Origin: an uncultured Mycoplasmatota bacterium
Lineage (GTDB): Bacteria; Bacillota_I; Bacilli_A; RF39; UBA660
Assembly (NCBI GenBank): GCA_900547775.1
Contig: URHW01000001.1
Location: 248,001-312,000 of the forward strand
Direction: 5' to 3'
DNA: 64,000 bases
Within the stretch, counting starts at the first letter, position 1. Every line of letters begins with the position of its first letter. Positions 60,741 through 64,000 of the stretch are shown piece by piece. Below the pieces are notes generated by a model. It was not told where the DNA came from, ran no database searches, and saw only the letters and a list, made by a program, of their open reading frames with translations. The translations under genes were made by a program, and so were the position numbers.

Positions 60741-61447
60741 TTGGTAATTTTGTGAAGACTTTTAAAATCTAGATTATAATATGGTACTTTACTAAAGTTA
60801 TAGTAGTCTTTTCCATTTATTGTTTCTTTTACGTCTATTTTATTGTTGCCGTCATAATACCAGTAACCACCTATGTCGCGAATTTTGTTTTCATCCCAGC
60901 CCAGTGACACAAGCATATTTTTTACTTGACCGGCGTAACCACCTGCACCACATAAGATAAAAATATTTTTGTCTTTTGGAAAGATTGCTTCTAGAATTTC
61001 CATACTTTCTTCGTAGTTTGGAATATATTTGTCATCATCCGTTAGTTTAAATAGAGCATCTCCAGTATAAAGGCCACTAACGTTTTCTTTTTCTTTTTGC
61101 TTAATGTATGCTTCCTTGTAATTTGCTAAGTATGGCGCTGGTATTACTTCGAATCCTTTTATATAACCTGATAGATATCTGTCTCCACCTTTGTTTTCCC
61201 ATGTAGCAGTATCTACAAGCATACGAACGTCTCTATAAACTGTATCAGTACGATTAAGATAGTTGTCTATAGTTTTTTCATTAATATTTTTGTCGATGCC
61301 ATACTCTCCTCTTAATCCTTCTGATAATTCTGGGGCCGGTAATGGTTTTTCAATTACGATATTTTGTTTAGCCATTATGACTAGTGCAACTATGATAGAA
61401 GCACCTATTAGTCCACTAATTAGACTATTTAATATTTTATTTTTCAT
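60737..61447 (-). CDS. Membrane-anchored rhodanese-like protein
   Basis: The 236 residues begin with an uncleaved anchor (SLISGLIGASIIVALVIMA). The C-terminal half is a rhodanese-like domain with VYRDVRMLVDTATWENKG, ERYLSGYIKG-like DRYLSGYIKGFEVIPAPY, and the active-site loop ILCGAGGYAGQVKNMLVSLG (Cys at about 171), followed by IRDIGGYWYYDG. The loop CGAGGYAG is the right size for a sulfurtransferase site. It acts outside the membrane, paired with the thioredoxin-like lipoprotein directly downstream. The substrate is unknown. Confidence 0.82.
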   Translation of the reverse strand: MKNKILNSLISGLIGASIIVALVIMAKQNIVIEKPLPAPELSEGLRGEYGIDKNINEKTIDNYLNRTDTVYRDVRMLVDTATWENKGGDRYLSGYIKGFEVIPAPYLANYKEAYIKQKEKENVSGLYTGDALFKLTDDDKYIPNYEESMEILEAIFPKDKNIFILCGAGGYAGQVKNMLVSLGWDENKIRDIGGYWYYDGNNKIDVKETINGKDYYNFSKVPYYNLDFKSLHKITK

Positions 61448-61532
61448 TTTTCCTTCCTTTCTGTTTTTATTTTAAAAGTAAGAAAAGAATTTAACAATTG
61501 AATGAAAGTTTAGATAACTCAACTTTAGGTTG

Positions 61533-61557
61533 AAAAAAAAGATTGCACGAGCAACCT
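61533..61557 (-). terminator. Terminator of the DUF1015 gene
   Basis: GGTTGC and GCAATC form a stem with loop TCGT, followed by eight T on the minus strand. Confidence 0.9.
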
Positions 61558-62816
61558 TATTTGATTTTTCTTGATTCTAAGTAATATCTTTTATCGTAAC
61601 TATGTCCCATTGAGAATGTTTTTCTTGGAAGACTTCCATCTAGAATTACAGTTTTAAATAATTCATTTTTAGGCATTGCTTCAAAGATAAATCCAACATT
61701 ACCACTTTGCTTAGCAAGGTTTTTAGTAGTTTCTTCTCCATGAATATAGTCAATTTTTCCTTCATTATTTTTTAAGTATTCATCTAAGAATATTTGAATA
61801 GAACCAACTGCAATGTTAGATTTTGGATTTTCAATATACCATTTTTCGTCAACATCGTTTGTTATAACTTCAATTTTTTGACCATTACCATCTTTGTTAA
61901 TTTGATAGTATTCTTTTAGACTATTTAATAATTTTTCGGGATTTGTGTTAAAAATCACTCTATTTATTGCTTCAAATTCTAATGCTGGACTATGAAGGTT
62001 TACTAGTTCTACTAGAGCATATCTGGCTGGGTTATTTAAATATTCTTCTTCACTCATTGTTTCTTTCAATTTTTCATAACATGCTTTTGCGGTTGCTAGT
62101 GAATGGTTTCCATCACCCATGGCAAATAGTAATACTTCTTTATTATTAACGTCATATTTTTTAGCAAATACTTCTTTGTCAGCTAGTTCTTTTAAACCTT
62201 TATCCACTTCATCCATTGTTTCTTCATTTAGTAAATATCCTTTAACGTGGCCACCATTTTTCATTAAATCAAAATCGTAAACTATATCATCTTCAGAAAC
62301 TTTATTTTTTAAATTTTCGATTATTCGTTTTTTGTCATCATCAATAAGAATCATTATGTGAGGAAGTTCTAGTGGAGCATTTTCTCTGATTTTTACTCTT
62401 GGTGGAATTCTTTCTATGACAGTTTTTTCAGTTGCTCTTATAGGTGTTTCTGCTCCTTTTTCATATGAATAGGCTTCTAGATCAACTACACCAATAAGTC
62501 CTTCTCTGATTTTTCCATCACTTTGGGTTCTTTCTAAGTAAATCATGCTGTCTTTGTATTCGTTAAAGAAATCTTCATCTAGAAGTGCTTTCATGTTACT
62601 ATTTATTTTAGCAATTCTTTCACTTACATTTTCATCTTCTAAATAAATTTCTGGAAGTGTTAACTTTAATGTTGATGGGGCATCACCAACTATTTTTTCT
62701 ACGTCGTTCCAATATTCTGGTTCACTGGTATATTGGTCACATGCTACTACACTCCATTTTGTCATATCTGTATTTTTGGGCAGTAAAATATTTCCTCTTT
62801 TGAAAGGTATGTTCAT
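61557..62816 (-). CDS. DUF1015 family protein
   Basis: The 419 residues match the DUF1015 family. The early TDMTKWSVVACDQYTSEPEY is present, as are LERTQSDGKIREGLIGVVDL and the family hallmark AMGDGNHSLATAKACYEKL at about 232-250. The late FEAMPKNELFKTVILDGSLP is also typical. Proteins of this family show distant similarity to ParB-like nucleotide-using enzymes; no function is firmly assigned. It is a single-gene unit between the redox pair and the P-type ATPase. Confidence 0.9.
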   Translation of the reverse strand: MNIPFKRGNILLPKNTDMTKWSVVACDQYTSEPEYWNDVEKIVGDAPSTLKLTLPEIYLEDENVSERIAKINSNMKALLDEDFFNEYKDSMIYLERTQSDGKIREGLIGVVDLEAYSYEKGAETPIRATEKTVIERIPPRVKIRENAPLELPHIMILIDDDKKRIIENLKNKVSEDDIVYDFDLMKNGGHVKGYLLNEETMDEVDKGLKELADKEVFAKKYDVNNKEVLLFAMGDGNHSLATAKACYEKLKETMSEEEYLNNPARYALVELVNLHSPALEFEAINRVIFNTNPEKLLNSLKEYYQINKDGNGQKIEVITNDVDEKWYIENPKSNIAVGSIQIFLDEYLKNNEGKIDYIHGEETTKNLAKQSGNVGFIFEAMPKNELFKTVILDGSLPRKTFSMGHSYDKRYYLESRKIK

Positions 62817-62852
62817 ATTATCATCTCCTAACTAGATTATATATTCCTGAAT

Positions 62853-62880
62853 AAAAAAATGCAACTTAATTGTTACATTC
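62853..62880 (-). terminator. Terminator of the P-type ATPase gene
   Basis: AATGTAAC and GTTGCATT form an 8-bp stem overlapping the stop codon, followed by seven T on the minus strand. Confidence 0.9.
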
Positions 62881-64000
62881 TTTCATTTTTTTATTTTCAT
62901 ATTTATTTAGAAGTTTTATTACTATTTTATTCAGTTTATCGAATATGTAAAGTGAGCATATTAGAAGAACGCCAAATATTAAACCTATTTGAAAGTTAAT
63001 TGCTTTAATATTAAAGAAGTTAGATTGAAATATTGCACAGTACTCAAAGCCAGCAAGTAAGGTTATCCAAAGAGTGAATCTAAATGCATTAAATGGTTCA
63101 CATAATTTATATAGGAAGATAAAACCCGAGATTCCAGTTAAGAATACTACTAAACTTGAGACAACATCTTCCGGCAAATTAAATGCATATTTGAACATTT
63201 CAACAATGATGACATTGAATACTACCGTTAGTGCTGCTGGAACACTTTTACCAATAACTTTTACTAAGAAATTTCCTTTGACAATATCTGTGTTTGGTTC
63301 TAGTGCTAAGATAAATGATGGTATTCCAATAGTAAATGTTGTAATTAATGTAAGCTGGATTGGTATAAAGAAATATTTGCTTCCTAAAATGATACATAGT
63401 AAGACTAAAAGGATTGTGAAGATTGTTTTTACTAATAATAAAGAAGCACTTCTTTCGATGTTATTAATAGTTCTTCTTCCTTCGGCAACTATGTGAGGAA
63501 TACTACTGAAGTCAGAGTTTAATAAGACTAACTGACTTACGTTTCTAGCACCATCAGTACCACTTGCCATTGCGATTGAACAGTCTGCTTCTTTTAAGGC
63601 TAAAACATCATTTATTCCATCACCAGTCATAGCAACTGTTTTACCATTCTCTTTTAAGGCTTTAATAATTTGCTTTTTTTGTTTTGGAGTTACTCTACCG
63701 AATATATTATAGTTAAGTGCTGCTTCTTTGATAGTTTCGTCATTTAATGTTGTTGCGTCTATACCTTTGATGTTTTTGATGCCGGCTTCTTCGGCAATGG
63801 ACATAACAGTATTGTAATTATCACCAGAGATTACTTTTACTTCTACTCCCTCTCTTTCAAAAAATTCTAAAGTGTCTTTGGCATCTTTTCTAACAACGTC
63901 TTTGATTAGGATATATGCTAGTTTTTCTAGTTGCTTGGGATGCTCTGTTACTTTTTCATTTGATTTTGCTAGAAGTAAAACACGATATTTTTTTTGGTAA
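62866..64000 (-). CDS. Cation-transporting P-type ATPase, C-terminal part (runs off the window)
   Basis: The minus-strand frame is open from the window edge to 62866, about 377 codons of what should be some 780-900. Reading in from the edge it has VEVKVISGDNYNTVMSIAEE, the P-domain sequence after the phosphorylation site. Next are RVTPKQKKQIIKAL, the hinge TGDGINDVLALKEADCSIAM, and a set of six C-terminal membrane segments with LITTFTIGIPSFILALEPN. The type resembles the Exp7/uncharacterised P2-like group of Firmicutes; Ca2+, Mg2+ or another cation cannot be decided. A start at 63804 would be internal and is not used. Confidence 0.92.
   Translation of the reverse strand, partial: YQKKYRVLLLAKSNEKVTEHPKQLEKLAYILIKDVVRKDAKDTLEFFEREGVEVKVISGDNYNTVMSIAEEAGIKNIKGIDATTLNDETIKEAALNYNIFGRVTPKQKKQIIKALKENGKTVAMTGDGINDVLALKEADCSIAMASGTDGARNVSQLVLLNSDFSSIPHIVAEGRRTINNIERSASLLLVKTIFTILLVLLCIILGSKYFFIPIQLTLITTFTIGIPSFILALEPNTDIVKGNFLVKVIGKSVPAALTVVFNVIIVEMFKYAFNLPEDVVSSLVVFLTGISGFIFLYKLCEPFNAFRFTLWITLLAGFEYCAIFQSNFFNIKAINFQIGLIFGVLLICSLYIFDKLNKIVIKLLNKYENKKMKECNN

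Overview
The window comes from an AT-rich Gram-positive-type bacterium, most likely an uncultured member of class Bacilli (gut Firmicutes/'Mollicutes-like' lineages such as RF39, RFN20 or Erysipelotrichia relatives). The evidence is strong A/T codon bias, Bacillus-like gene neighbourhoods (rpsF-ssb-rpsR, rplI-dnaB, walJ-rlmH, mrnC-rlmB-sigH), T-box leaders, a glmS ribozyme, and cell-wall functions (an M23 peptidase and a TagO/WecA-type transferase). UGA is a stop codon here: the acyltransferase gene ends in TGA, and prfB (RF2) carries the classic UGA programmed frameshift. The mycoplasma code is therefore excluded. Most genes lie on the minus strand.

Region 1 (1-11509, minus) is a surface-polysaccharide locus. 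It contains a GT26 initiating-type transferase, a two-component ABC polymer exporter, a full GDP-D-glycero-D-manno-heptose precursor set (gmhA, hddA and an hddC-gmhB fusion) with an SDR sugar-modifying enzyme, an acyltransferase, three GT2/GT8-type glycosyltransferase genes and, behind a terminator, a truncated O-antigen-ligase-like membrane protein. Region 2 (11521-19500) has a small fibre-domain surface protein, glmS on the plus strand behind a strong promoter and a glmS ribozyme, a TagO/WecA-like transferase, truA with two eroded ABC ATPases upstream, a CtpA-type protease and a small anchored protein.

Region 3 (19500-31000) has a YihY protein, a GGDEF protein with extracellular solute-binding-like domains, ligA, pcrA, an XRE/ImmA-like regulator with a lost metal-binding motif, and rnr on the plus strand. 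Region 4 (31000-41900) has pheT-pheS under a Phe (UUC) T-box, a transglutaminase-like protein, a YfcC-type transporter, lysS fused to a C-terminal EMAP-type tRNA-binding domain under a Lys (AAA) T-box, and an ABC-F ATPase.

Region 5 (41880-53600) has gerQ, a metallo-beta-lactamase protein, lemA, ung, a Nudix gene, rlmH, walJ, an M23 peptidase, dnaB and rplI. Next come a large surface protein whose promoter spacer is a run of eight G, then rpsR-ssb-rpsF, sigH, rlmB and mrnC. Region 6 (53600-64000) has a GerS/YdcC-like lipoprotein, a DUF378 gene, an acyl-CoA ligase, a coiled-coil protein, a YitT protein, prfB, two membrane-attached redox-like proteins, a DUF1015 protein and the C-terminal part of a P-type ATPase.

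The most interesting signals are: (a) a poly-G promoter spacer in front of a surface protein with a C-type-lectin-like C-terminus, which suggests phase variation; (b) a LysRS-EMAP fusion; (c) a pair of degenerate EcfA-like ATPases at the conserved ecfA-truA position without ecfT; (d) a GDP-heptose pathway with a fused enzyme in a Gram-positive-type locus; and (e) sporulation-family genes (gerQ, sigH, GerS-like) with sequences resembling sigma-E/sigma-G promoters upstream of gerQ, the GerS-like gene and the DUF378 gene. No tRNA, rRNA, CRISPR array, insertion sequence or prophage was seen.
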